Assembly: GCA_963170055.1 (NCBI GenBank) | Contig: CAUJGJ010000309.1 | Coordinates: forward strand, 307,501-327,500 | Reading direction: 5' to 3' | Source of the DNA: Halisarca cf. caerulea | Lineage: Eukaryota; Porifera; Demospongiae; Chondrillida; Halisarcidae | DNA length: 20,000 nucleotides | Shown here: positions 10,683 to 18,237 of the stretch, piece by piece | How the letters are laid out: each line of letters starts with the position of its first letter | How positions within the stretch are numbered: the stretch's first letter is position 1 | Made by a program: the position numbers and the translations under genes | The notes under the pieces: model-generated | What the model was told of the DNA's origin: nothing | The model's input: only the letters and a program-made list of their open reading frames with translations | Databases searched by the model: none

Positions 10683-13600
10683 ATGTGTGTGTGTGCGTGT
10701 GTGTGTGTAGGATCTGTGTTACACATACGTATCAGGAATACTTTGCATACTGTAAATATCAAACTTCTCATGGTTAACTACAATCCTCCATTCATGTCCT
10801 TGGTCTGTCCGCAGGTTGCAGTAGATCGGGAGAAGGCTCGAAGGAAAACTGGAAGGGAACTCACAAGTGCCCGACATGAGTTAGTTGTTCTCAATCCCTG
10901 CTCGTTCACTGCTCCTTTATGTTTACATGTCTTCATATTTTTCAGAATGGAACTGAAGGAAGCAAAGAAAATTGCCGAGCAGAAACGTCGTGAGAAAATG
11001 GAGGAAAAATTAGCCAGGTGATTTTTCGATAGTACAGTATGGCAGAACTGGCTTTGTAAGTACATACATACGTACGTACGTACCTTGAAGGGAAGACAAA
11101 ATCAGTGCTTTTTATCAGAGGTACACTTGTTGTCAGGACAAATTTACAGTATGTACTGTATGTATAGGAGGGGACAACATCAGGAGTACTTAGTACTATC
11201 CAGGTATATGCACAGCTACTAAGCAAATTCACCTGTACTGCATTAGGCCTGGTCATCATGTACTGTATACATGGACGGTCTACCAGTGAAGTCACAGTTT
11301 AAACCCCAACTCTAGACCTTACCTTGAAATGCAGTTAATCTACTTAAGAAACTGTGTTTTCGTGAAGGCTAGACCCATAGTATGGGCATATGTGTGGTTT
11401 GCTTGGATGGCAATGAGTCTACAGTCATCATTCATGAGAATCCTTGCAACTTGTGTGCTTTCAGTCTCTTGCTAGCACAGGACTATTCAGATCTTTTTAT
11501 TGGGTATGTGCATGTGTATTACTTTCCTAGCTTATGACTGTACCATGTGAAGAGCCAACCAACATTTTATGGGTGCATACTTTGTTCAAACATCATTGGG
11601 TGCACTTCATTCAAGCATCACTGGGTGCACTTCATTCAAACATCATTGGGTGCACTTCGCTCAAGTATTGGATGCACTTCGCTCAAACATCATTGGGTGC
11701 ATCTTTCACATGCCTCTACTTCGTGCTTACTCTGATACATTGTGTAGGCAAAAGGTTAAAGAGCAGATTGCTCAAGACAGAGCTGACAAGGCAGTCCGAC
11801 TGCAAGCAGAGAAGCAACAACAACAACAGCAACAACAACAACAGTCAGTACCTGTACCACAACAACAGACTGCTGCAAAACGCGAGTATGACAGCTGCAG
11901 ACTACAGGTTGGTACGGCAGGCACATATCTGTTACCTATACACACCACATATGTACATACGTACATACGTACATGCGTACATGCGTATGTATACTCTATA
12001 ATCCAATTTTTGTCTATTCCAGTGATACTGTGTGGATATTCTTTTGTAGACCTAGCCTGTGTCTCTATTAGCAAGTATGCATTGTCTTGGTACAGCTTAT
12101 TTGTATGTATTTTGTGGAATTGTATTGTATGCTTTTGGTTTCCACTTCAGATCCGTTGTTTTGGAGGGCAAGTATTGACTCAGACATTTAAGCCTTCAGA
12201 CACTTTGGTTGACGTGAACAAGTACATTCTCATGAACCGTAGTGGAGATAACCTTCTTCCTTATACTCTCATGACAAATTTTCCAAAGAAGACATTTTCA
12301 TCTGATGACATGAGCAAATCATTGCAAGAACTAGGTAAGTTTGTACCTAAGCACATATAAATTTAATGAACATACTTTCATACGTACAATTTCTCTGTAC
12401 TGTATGTGTACATACAACTTGTGATGTAGCTTATTGTGAATATTACCATATCCAGATTTAATCCTATTAGTGTATTCTCATGCACAATTCCTATCAACCA
12501 ACATTCCTCATTCGTACATGTACGTTTGTATACAGCTGGATGCAAACTTGGGCTAGCAATGTGTACCAGTGCTCGGTTCTATCTACTGCTTTTGCATCTA
12601 TTTGTGATGAGTGTTGGTGTAGTTAGGGTATCTTGTATGTACAGTATGTACATGCTGGCTGTATATTATGTATGTACACTTGTGGGGTATATGCTTGTGT
12701 GTATTTACATATAATAATGTGTGGTGCATACTCATATGTATTATACATGCATATGTACGTAAAGTGTGCTTATGTGTGTGATGTGTGCTTGTGTATGTGG
12801 AGTATGTCTTATCAATGTGTAAAGTATGCCTCATGTGTGAAGCATGCCTTGTGTACGTATGTGGGGTATACCTTATCAATGTGTGAAGTATGCTTTGTGT
12901 ATACGAGATCAAATTTGTCACTGTAGACTGCAGTGTTCCTTTGTGGAGGGTTTCTGCTGATATGTGTGTACTCGAAAGAGCTTCTTGCATGCAGTCATAA
13001 GTCATCTACTGTAACGTTTACCTATAGTTTATCACTACCACAGGCTATGTATCATATACCCTGTGCTGTACGCATGTGCCCTGTGCTGTACTCATGTGCT
13101 CATGTGCCCTGTGCTGTACTCATGTGCCCTGTGCTGTACGCATGTGCTCATGTGCCCTGTGCTGTACTCATGTGCCCTGTGCTGTACTCATGTGCCCTGT
13201 GCTGTACGCATGTGTCCTGTGCTGTACTCATATACCCTGTGCTGTACTCATGTGCCCTGTGCTGTGCTCATGTGTCCTGTGCTGTACTCATGTGTCCTGT
13301 GCTGTACTCATGTGCCCTGTGCTGTACTCATGTGCCCTGTGCTGTACTCATATGTCCTGTGCTGTACTCATGTGCCCTGTGCTGTACTCATATGCCCTGT
13401 GCTGTACTCATGTGCCCTGTGCTGTACTCATATGTCCTGTGCTGTACTCATGTGCCCTGTGCTGTACTCATATACCCTGTGCTGTACTCATGTGCCCTGT
13501 GCTGTACTCATGTGCCCTGTGCTGTACTCATATGTCCTGTGCTGTACTCATGTGCCCTGTGCTGTACTCATGTACCCTGTGCTGTACTCATGTGTCCTGT

Positions 13601-14773
13601 GCTGTACTCATGTGCCCTGTGCTGTACTCATGTGCCCTGTACTGTACTCATATGTCCTGTGCTGTATTTATAATATGTAGGAACCCTGCATGGGGAGAAC
13701 CAACCAAGTGTTGATGGGCACTTTCATACTGCAGTAGAACCTCCAATAGTGGACTCTCCCAAATATGGACATAGTTATATTAAACCTCTCTACAAAGGAC
13801 ACAACTTGAGGCCCCAAAATACATTCTCCCTATAGCTCTAATACATATTGAACCTCCTGAAGAGAGCAACCTCCTTACAAAGAGCAAATAGAACTGTCCC
13901 AAAGTGTCCTTTATTTGAAGGTTCCATTGTAAGAGCTAAGTTCATCTATCACTTGACACAGACCACACCAGCACAAATGAGAGTTAATGGACATGTCTTG
14001 TGTACGCATGTTGTATTCATGTACTGTACATGCAGTACCTATGTGTACATTGTGTTGTATTTGCATGGTACGTATGTGTACAATGTAGCACATGTACTAT
14101 GTGCTGCACAGTATATCCAAAGCATGGCTACAGTGTAGGTTGTGTACACTATACATGCATACTCTCTACATGTGTACACTGTACATGTGTACTCTCTGCA
14201 TGTGTACACTGTACATGTGTACTCTTTGCATGTGTACACTGTACAAGTGTACACTGTATATGGGCTCCCCACTGTATATGGGGTCCCCACTGTTGGGCCC
14301 CAATGGGGTGAGCCACCAGACATCAATGAGGAAGAGACCCACTGGATATGGGCCCAGCTGCCCCCACCATCCTTGATGGCCCCCTCGTGCATTCAAGGAT
14401 TGCCCATCTGTGAGGTTGCAAGCCCCACGAGATGGGTAGGGCTGGGCTGCAGCTGAAGAGCAATGGCGTGTCCACCTAACTCACAGCAGCAGTGATTCCC
14501 AACCCTAAACTTGGTAATATCCAGGCTAATAGCATCCAGGGCACCAGCCAATGACCAGCACCCCACTAAGAGTCTGATAAAGAAATGCCCAAGTCATATT
14601 TAATGTTTCCAGTGGTTGAGGCTGACAGGTATGATTTTACCTGTAAGCTACTGAGAGTCACAGCTTTCATCCCTCTAAAAGCACCACCTGCTGGCAACAG
14701 GCTTAAGCTTCACAAGGGATTGCCAACCAGCCCCTCATGCCAACTGGACATGCACACACACACACATACGCAC

Positions 14774-14841
<68 letters not shown>

Positions 14842-14954
14842 CTTACTTATTCACCGCACACAATATAAATGCATTTATTGGAACTGATTTTTTCTTCCAT
14901 ACTTTAGGGTTGGTCCCATCAGCAGTGCTGATAATGTCTCAGCAGACAGTGTAA
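5395..14954 (+). CDS. UBXN1: UBXN1/SAKS1-like UBA-zinc finger-UBX protein, 11 exons, 318 aa
   Basis: Coding exons are 5395-5447, 5534-5587, 6706-6788, 7924-7975, 8669-8800, 9021-9075, 10815-10879, 10946-11017, 11748-11907, 12151-12334 and 14908-14954. They total 957 nt with TAA at 14952-14954, every intron is GT-AG and all phases agree. Seen in the protein: UBA domain at residues 1-40 with the MGFP loop (11-14); Pro-rich linker 49-76; C2H2 finger with Cys79, Cys82, His95 and His101; charged Lys/Glu/Arg-rich helical, probably coiled-coil region 115-212; ten glutamines 212-221; UBX domain about 235-314 containing REYDSCRLQIR, FPKK (286-289) and the C-terminal LVPSAVLI strand. Known of the family: UBXN1 proteins bind ubiquitin through UBA and p97/VCP through UBX in the cytosol, and modulate degradation of ubiquitylated clients. 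Human UBXN1 is about 300 aa and, as I recall, lacks the finger, which invertebrate orthologues have. The symbol is by domain order and sequence similarity; no expression evidence is available. Confidence 0.95.
5534..5587 (+). CDS. UBXN1: UBXN1-like exon 2 (UBA C-half)
   Basis: Follows a ttag acceptor and encodes EKSLAATGNQGVPQAMEW, the second and third UBA helices (TGNxG..AM.W is typical of UBXN1). Donor gtaagc is at 5588. The next intron is 1118 bp. Confidence 0.94.
5588..6705 (+). other. UBXN1-like intron 2
   Basis: 1118 bp. It contains the inverted-repeat element at 5738-5940. A 96-codon + frame at 6140-6430 has no recognisable domain and does not fit the gene's reading frame. Confidence 0.7.
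5738..5940. mobile_element. MITE-like inverted repeat in intron 2
   Basis: AGGGTAAAGCGGGGTAATTT (5738-5757, continuing GG) and the complement of 5919-5940 match over 22 bp with three differences; an extra internal GGTAATTCGGGACAGG (about 5780-5795) matches the inner side of the right arm. About 203 bp in total and non-coding. The superfamily is not identified and no clear target duplication is seen. Confidence 0.55.
6706..6788 (+). CDS. UBXN1: UBXN1-like exon 3 (end of UBA, linker)
   Basis: After ttgcag the frame reads LLAHQDDPDIDRPQQSG and on to SASE, completing the UBA domain with the L..H.DDPD motif found at this place in UBXN1. It ends in phase 1 at donor gtgagg (6789). Confidence 0.93.
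6789..7923 (+). other. UBXN1-like intron 3
   Basis: 1135 bp of mostly unique AT-rich sequence. Short frames on both strands (for example 7010-7243 and 7232-7504) have no domain similarity that I can see. Confidence 0.7.
7924..7975 (+). CDS. UBXN1: UBXN1-like exon 4 (Pro-rich linker, first zinc Cys)
   Basis: Follows the acceptor cttcag and reads DQSSEPPPEPVKSLKCE, ending two bases into codon 81 at donor gtgagt (7976). The last residues supply Cys79 of the zinc finger; the other three ligands are in exon 5, so the intron splits the finger. Confidence 0.9.
8075..8125. repeat. Tetranucleotide (TCCA/TACA/TACG) repeat
   Basis: Short interrupted run of CATC, CATA and CGTACAT units in intron 4. Similar ACATACGTACAT runs occur at 11058-11082 and 11948-11988 within other introns. 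Confidence 0.8.
8490..8577. repeat. (CA)n microsatellite in intron 4
   Basis: Two blocks of CA repeat, each ending in AAACTC, about 90 bases upstream of the exon 5 acceptor. Confidence 0.95.
8669..8800 (+). CDS. UBXN1: UBXN1-like exon 5 (zinc finger, start of charged helix)
   Basis: After tgttag it encodes CGKLLLTDIDVQGHAARTGH and continues with SNFAESTEEIKPLTEEEKK. With Cys79 this gives C-x2-C-x12-H-x5-H, followed by the TGHSNF and STEEIKPLTEEEK stretches known from invertebrate UBXN1-type proteins. Donor gtgagt is at 8801, and a (TG)n tract starts 12 bases into the intron. Confidence 0.93.
8813..8872. repeat. (TG)30 microsatellite in intron 5
   Basis: An uninterrupted run of thirty TG units beginning 12 bases after the exon 5 donor site, in an intron of only 220 bp. 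Confidence 0.97.
9021..9075 (+). CDS. UBXN1: UBXN1-like exon 6 (charged helix)
   Basis: After ctgttag it reads LEEKLAKRRAERIAEEKK, a highly charged helical segment matching the central region of UBXN1. It ends in phase 0 at donor gtatgg (9076), before a 1739-bp intron. Confidence 0.92.
9352..9474. repeat. Imperfect inverted repeat in intron 6
   Basis: AGTCCATCCAGCTGGACCC (9352-9370) and the complement of 9456-9474 differ at two of 19 positions, with weaker similarity further inward. Probably the remains of a small foldback element. A 121-codon minus-strand frame crossing it has no recognisable domain and is not called as a gene. Confidence 0.45.
9711..9842. mobile_element. Foldback repeat beside the 9873-10158 MITE
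   Basis: A perfect 16-bp inverted pair, ATGAATGAAGTATTCT at 9725-9740 and its complement at 9823-9838, extends with a gap into AGCT. Between the arms, on the minus strand, is a GGTC-TGTG-GACC hairpin (9800-9811) flanked by CTGATGAA and GAAACG. It begins with the same TAAAAATGTACT 12-mer as the neighbouring MITE. Lies in intron 6. Confidence 0.55.
9873..10158. mobile_element. MITE-like element with about 94-bp terminal inverted repeats
   Basis: Lies in intron 6. The left arm 9873-9966 and the right arm 10065-10158 are inverted copies of roughly 85% identity, beginning TAAAAATGTACTAA and ending at CTTCATCAG/CTGATGAAG, with about 98 bp of unrelated interior. The outer terminus TAAAAATGTACT recurs once more at 9711-9722, suggesting neighbouring or nested relatives. 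No coding sequence is present. Confidence 0.75.
10613..10708. repeat. (GT)n microsatellite in intron 6
   Basis: About 96 bp of GT repeat with one GCAT and one GCGT interruption, about 105 bases upstream of the exon 7 acceptor. Confidence 0.96.
10815..10879 (+). CDS. UBXN1: UBXN1-like exon 7 (charged helix)
   Basis: After tccgcag it encodes VAVDREKARRKTGRELTSAR and then HE. The RKTGRELTSAR stretch corresponds to RRQGQELSAAR in human UBXN1. The donor gttagt (10880) is somewhat weak; the following intron is only 66 bp. Confidence 0.9.
10946..11017 (+). CDS. UBXN1: UBXN1-like exon 8 (charged helix)
   Basis: After tttttcag it reads MELKEAKKIAEQKRREKMEE and then KLAR, matching the EMRRAAEERRREK region of UBXN1. 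The Arg189 codon is completed by exon 9. Donor gtgatt is at 11018. Confidence 0.92.
11573..11702. repeat. 25-bp tandem repeat in intron 8
   Basis: About five copies of a unit of the form TTGGGTGCACTTCATTCAAA followed by CATCA (one copy shortened), ending about 45 bases before the exon 9 acceptor. Frames running through it into exon 9 owe their length to the repeat. Confidence 0.9.
11748..11907 (+). CDS. UBXN1: UBXN1-like exon 9 (helix end, polyQ, start of UBX)
   Basis: After gtgtag it reads QKVKEQIAQDRADKA, then ten Gln codons (mixed CAA/CAG, 11814-11843), SVPVPQQQ, and the UBX entry KREYDSCRLQ. The phase-0 donor gttggt is at 11908. Confidence 0.94.
12151..12334 (+). CDS. UBXN1: UBXN1-like exon 10 (core of UBX domain)
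   Basis: After ccacttcag it encodes most of the UBX fold, from IRCFGGQVLTQTFKPSDTL through LMTNFPKKTFSSDDM to LQEL. The conserved FPR signature that contacts p97 reads FPK here. It ends in phase 1 at a strong donor gtaagt (12335). Confidence 0.96.
12793..12905. repeat. 64-bp tandem duplication in intron 10
   Basis: Two diverged copies beginning GTATGTGG (12793 and 12857), each containing CTTATCAATGTGT and RAAGTATGC, within a TGTG-rich stretch. Confidence 0.6.
13058..13668. repeat. 20-bp minisatellite, about 30 copies
   Basis: Unit CTGTGCTGTACTCATGTGCC, with variants in the TGTGCC position (TATGTCC, TATACCC, TGTGTCC). Two early units carry an 8-bp CATGTGCT insertion. Because 20 is not a multiple of 3 and the unit has no stop in any + frame, all three frames stay open for more than 200 codons and give the same Cys-rich 20-residue period. 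Lies wholly inside intron 10. Confidence 0.97.
13732..13929. mobile_element. pogo/Tigger-like MITE remnant
   Basis: Starts CAGTAGAACCTCCAATAGTG and ends AAGGTTCCATTG followed by TA. The termini are inverted (CAGTAGAACCTC versus CAATGGAACCTT), and the interior repeats AACCTC and GGACA/GTCC motifs, the style of Tigger/pogo-derived MITEs. About 198 bp, non-coding, in intron 10 just after the minisatellite. The assignment rests on terminus resemblance only. Confidence 0.55.
14140..14260. repeat. 30-bp tandem repeat of TGTACACTGTACATGTGTAC type
   Basis: Three to four copies containing TGTACACTGTACATGTGTAC and CTCTYTGCA, in intron 10. The TGTACA/GTGTAC palindromes make it locally self-complementary. 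Confidence 0.85.
14262..14300. repeat. Short duplicated CCCCACTGTATATGGG unit
   Basis: CTCCCCACTGTATATGGG is followed directly by GTCCCCACTG, a short tandem duplication that runs into a GGGCCCCA palindrome. Confidence 0.6.
14753..14842. repeat. (CA)n microsatellite before the last exon
   Basis: About 90 bp of CA repeat with two CGCA/ACGC interruptions, ending 65 bases before the start of exon 11. Confidence 0.96.
14908..14954 (+). CDS. UBXN1: UBXN1-like exon 11 (UBX C-terminal strand, stop)
   Basis: After ttccatactttag the phase left by exon 10 reads GLVPSAVLIMSQQTV and TAA. Human UBXN1 ends GLVPSAVLIVAKKCPS, so this short exon is the true end although it lies 2573 bp from exon 10. Reading past exon 10's donor instead would give only a few intron-encoded residues. 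Confidence 0.92.
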
Positions 14955-14975
14955 ACTCTGTTGTGTGTACTTTGT

Positions 14976-15315
14976 TTGTAGCTGCTTGATGTGCGTGTTT
15001 GTGCAGTACTTTATGACATACGTACATGTGTACTTTAACTTGTCTATGGGGATTTCCCTTCCCCATGTGGTATACTTCACGCTTCACTACTGATCCTAAT
15101 CTATTCTTTTATTGTTAACTTATTAAATGGTCATACATAGTGAGAGGGAACAAGTACGTGCAGTTTATGGGGGATCACTAATGCCCTGATGATTCTGTCA
15201 GAAATCACCTGCAGTATATCCATAATGATATTGTTGTCAATCATCTACTACATATGTACATATATGTTTGTAGCTGCTTGATGTGTGTATTTGTGCAGTG
15301 CGTAATGACATACGT
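14976..15315. repeat. Diverged direct repeat in the 3' flank
   Basis: GTTTGTAGCTGCTTGATGTG (near 14977) recurs near 15267, and similarity extends about 50 bp to TGACATACGT in both copies. One copy would lie in the 3' UTR. Confidence 0.7.
15122..15127 (+). promoter_or_regulatory. Candidate polyadenylation signal ATTAAA
   Basis: This is the first common polyadenylation hexamer variant after the stop codon, 168 bases downstream of it. A canonical AATAAA follows at 15422-15427. Which one is used cannot be told from sequence. Confidence 0.3.
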
Positions 15316-15421
15316 CCTATATAAGTTGTATACAATGAGTACAGTATGCGCAACCACTGAAACAGTGTATCCTCTATAGATATCCTTCAGTACAATATTA
15401 TATCAAAGGTGATTGGCATTG

Positions 15422-15427
15422 AATAAA
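15422..15427 (+). promoter_or_regulatory. Candidate polyadenylation signal AATAAA
   Basis: A canonical AATAAA 468 bases after the UBXN1-like stop codon, followed by T-rich sequence. It would give a 3' UTR of roughly 0.5 kb containing one copy of a duplicated segment. Confidence 0.35.
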
Positions 15428-15438
15428 GATATGTTTGG

Positions 15439-15763
15439 AATTAATTTGTAATATTATTATGCACAAAAATCTCAGTTGAATTATTATTTGCATGTATCAA
15501 GCTATGGATATAGCCATACATAGCAATTGCGCAGACTTCAAGTCTTGTATGTACATGAGTCACTTACATGGACAACCATGTTCTAACTACGTATAATATG
15601 CATAATACGTACATCACAGATTACGTGCAGTACATGGAAACTCGTAAAGAGCATGCAAGCGATCGTACAGTGAATTTTTTATGAGTATCTAGTGAACAAT
15701 TACAAACAAATGCAATCATGCATGTGACCCAGTGCATGAATGATCTTGAATGAAAGTATGAAA

Positions 15764-15816
<53 letters not shown>

Positions 15817-15860
15817 TTGTAATATTATTGTGCACATGCAAAAATCTCAGTTGAATTATA
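15439..15860. repeat. Direct repeat pair around an (AT)n tract
   Basis: ATTAATTTGTAATATTATTA (from 15440) recurs at 15811 with one change. Both copies continue through GCACA and AAAATCTCAGTTGAATTAT, separated by about 370 bp. The second copy directly follows the (AT)n tract. Confidence 0.8.
15763..15812. repeat. (AT)n microsatellite
   Basis: About 48 bp of nearly pure AT dinucleotide. Confidence 0.96.
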
Positions 15861-16038
15861 TATATTATATCAGTGTCAAATGACCCTCTTGAATACTTGA
15901 GGCTTTGCCAACGAATCAGTGTATGTATCCAGAATTTTAATTGTGCATCTATTTTAGGCTGTAGTTCACAATCATGACTGTTTCCTTTAAACTTTAGGTG
16001 TTCTGTTGTATTGTTATCTTTGGTATGTCAATTGAATG

Positions 16039-16094
16039 AAAAAAAAAAATATATATATATATATTATATACATAATAATATATATATATATATT
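16039..16094. repeat. A-tract plus (AT)n microsatellite
   Basis: A run of eleven or so A residues followed by two AT-dinucleotide blocks separated by ATACATAATA. Confidence 0.93.
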
Positions 16095-16455
16095 GTATTA
16101 CTATGATTACAATATAATATGATTCAGAAGTGTAAAGTAACTCAAAGGAATATTGAGTGTAGTACTTTTCACCAATTTGAATAATAAGATGACATTGTGC
16201 ACAATGGAATATTTCATTACAATGCAAACAAAAGGCAATAAATATAGAGTTATACAGTATAATTTATTTTCAGGTGAAATTTAAGTAAACAGTTTCAGAA
16301 TCAACATCGGTTTCTTGAAGGGATTTGTCCAACAAGAACAAAACCTGATCACTGTAGAGTAAGAGTGCAAATGTAAATTTAATTTGCTGTATAACCTGGC
16401 CAGAGATCAATTCATGTAATTAATGTTATTCAAACTTTGATCAAGACAATGTGTA

Positions 16456-16536
16456 AAGAGGAATAGGGTTGCATCGCTGCATGCATATAATTCATGCACA
16501 TATGCATGCATGTAGTGATGTAACCCTATTCCTCTT
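16456..16536 (+). repeat. 81-nt hairpin, 31-bp stem (miRNA-precursor-like or small MITE)
   Basis: Arms 16456-16486 and 16506-16536 pair over all 31 positions when read as + strand RNA: 28 Watson-Crick pairs and three G-U pairs, with a 19-nt loop. The arm starts AAGAGGAATAGGGTT. Size and pairing suit an animal pre-miRNA hairpin, but an AT-rich MITE would look the same. Confidence 0.5.
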
Positions 16537-16761
16537 CTTGGAGTTCAAGTAGTTATCAATGCATAATAATCAAACAATTTATAATATACACCACATGCAA
16601 CATTATGCTTCAGTACATAAAGGCACATTTGATTATGTGTGGACTTAGTACAGTAGACTCTTTCCAATCCGATTAATCTCATTAGTCCGTACTCTCACTA
16701 ATCCTAACACATGAGAATAGAATCTATACACTTGCTACTAATCTTGCAGCTACGAAGAGAC

Positions 16762-16974
16762 TATACCGTAGATGTGGATTTTTCTACAAGCTTAAAATTT
16801 TTCTAATATTGCATACTGAAGAACATTTGCAATCTAATTTTCGCAGTTGACACTGTACACATACAATACCTACACAGACAATGGCAGCAAATGACTCCTA
16901 AATTTTGCGATCACAGCCTAACCTGCTAATTAGCAAAAATATCATCCTAGCAAAAAAATCAGCATCTACGGTAT
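16762..16974. mobile_element. MITE-like element with TATACCGTAGATG termini
   Basis: Left end TATACCGTAGATGTGGATTT at 16762-16781 and right end complementary (16952-16974), matching over about 22 bp with one or two differences near the inner side. About 213 bp, non-coding; the interior is AT-rich. Confidence 0.55.
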
Positions 16975-17081
16975 ATATATAAGCAGTCTGAACTGGAGGA
17001 AGATAATAGACTTTGTCTCTGTTTAGAGTATTAATTGATTTTGAGATCACTGAGCTTCTCATGGGTTCTAGCTGCATAATA

Positions 17082-17284
17082 CAGCAGAACCTTACTAAGA
17101 AGAAACTCTTAAAGACAAATTTCTGCTTAACACAAACTATTTTGTGCCCGGAGCCCTGTTTGGTTTGCAATAGTACAGTAACTGTACATGTACGCATTAC
17201 TATATCCTGATAAGAACTTCTGATAACGAGAACGACAATTTTAATTGTGGGTCCCTTGAAGCTTGTTTTTACAAAGTCTGACTG
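17082..17284. mobile_element. Possible pogo-like MITE flanked by TA
   Basis: Begins CAGCAGAACCTTACTAAGAA after TA (17080-17081) and ends AAAGTCTGACTG before TA (17285-17286). The 5' CAG / 3' CTG ends and TA flanks fit pogo/Tc1-type elements, but the inverted repeats are diverged. A 142-codon minus-strand frame across 16898-17326 has no recognisable domain. Confidence 0.4.
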
Positions 17285-17424
17285 TATTATAGTATGCCGT
17301 ACCTGGCTTTCCTCTGCTTTGTTCATACTAAGTTAATTTGAGCTGATAAAAGTATATGTTCAGAATAATGAAGAAGGCATGTTAGACTATTGAACCATTG
17401 GTATAGTACATCTGTGATATATAT

Positions 17425-17425
<1 letters not shown>

Positions 17426-17505
<80 letters not shown>
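17426..17505. repeat. (CA)n microsatellite, left side of the inserted element
   Basis: About 80 bp of pure CA repeat abutting the left terminus of the 17506-18237 element. The matching right remnant is at 18238-18251. Confidence 0.97.
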
Positions 17506-17506
<1 letters not shown>

Positions 17507-18237
17507 GCATGTGGGACATGTCCGCGCTAATTCGGAGGTGTGAAATTTTCGGTCTTTTTTACAGCTTCTGTTCTCTACTTGTAGTAGATGCAGAGAGTCA
17601 AACAAGGGATCAAGATGTAGGCAGACATGTAGACGTTCGTACGATTACCATTTTGGAAGGCTTGCTTCTATGGTGAAGAAGCTACTGAGGTTTTCCTAAC
17701 CCCTACTGAAAAGCGAAACGCTCTGGGTGCTACCTGGCGGAACGCTTCCATGGCTATTTTTTAACATAAATCGCCATAACAAAACATTTACTAACTTTTC
17801 CATGCGGGTGAGTTGACCGTTCCTTTCCAAAGCCGAGATCTGATCCATTGGGCCTCAAAAGCCAACATTGAAGCTCCTGTAACTTGTGACAGGAACAAAA
17901 TCTCTCCCTCACCCGCATGGAAAAGTTGCATATTTCCGATGGCTCAAAGTTGACACCAAGAAACTGTCTCCAGCTTGTTCCCTCACGTAGCACCCAGCCG
18001 AAAACTATGATTCAGAAGAAACATCGAGTTAGGTCACAAGCAAGCATGTGACAGAGCAACCGTGACGACAGAAAACGTCACTAAACGCGGATTTGCCATT
18101 CGTATACGCCCGAATATTAGTTCGAATCACGAGATAACTGCGTGACTAATGACTTGTAAGCACCCGAAAATTACAATTTATCGCTACGCAAACTGGGAAG
18201 CGCTATCATAACAGATCCTGGACATGTCCCACATGCG
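17506..18237. mobile_element. 732-bp non-autonomous foldback/TIR element inserted in a (CA)n array
   Basis: Ends in perfect 18-bp inverted repeats, CGCATGTGGGACATGTCC at 17506-17523 and its complement at 18220-18237. Inside lie further inverted pairs: an 11-bp pair CTGGGTGCTAC (17723-17733 with 17987-17997) and a perfect 20-bp pair AACTTTTCCATGCGGGTGAG (17793-17812 with 17908-17927), so the element can fold over much of its length. No coding capacity is evident. Both flanks are (CA)n, so a target-site duplication cannot be separated from the repeat. The superfamily is not recognised. Confidence 0.75.

Larger units (their letters stand above)
12335..14907 (+). other. UBXN1-like intron 10
   Basis: 2573 bp, the longest intron. 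Made up largely of repeats: a diverged 64-bp tandem pair, the 20-bp minisatellite, a pogo-like MITE, a 30-bp repeat and a (CA)n tract close to the acceptor. The stretch 14300-14750 is unique and shows no gene. Confidence 0.85.
15128..16455. other. 3' flank, no gene seen
   Basis: Very AT-rich; holds the two duplicated segments and the AT tracts listed separately. No open frame with recognisable content. Confidence 0.5.

Noticed and set aside
11569..12360. A 263-codon single-exon reading of exons 9 and 10 with the intervening intron
   Set aside because: The intron 9 sequence translates to low-complexity THTTYVHTY-type residues and interrupts the UBX domain; splicing at 11908/12151 restores the family sequence.
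12335..12360. C-terminal end KFVPKHI read directly after exon 10
   Set aside because: It starts on a consensus donor gtaagt; the exon at 14908 restores the conserved LVPSAVLI ending in the correct phase.
12536..12714. Candidate last exon after tacag at 12536
   Set aside because: Phase-compatible but encodes a hydrophobic stretch unlike the UBX C-terminus.
13058..13668. CRISPR-like array of regular repeats
   Set aside because: Units are contiguous 20-mers without unique spacers, in an animal genome; it is a minisatellite.
12933..13714. Three overlapping forward frames of 205-246 codons rich in Cys
   Set aside because: Produced by a 20-bp minisatellite without stops in any + frame, lying in an intron of the UBXN1-like gene.
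16898..17326. 142-codon minus-strand frame
   Set aside because: Spans two MITE-like repeats and has no recognisable domain.
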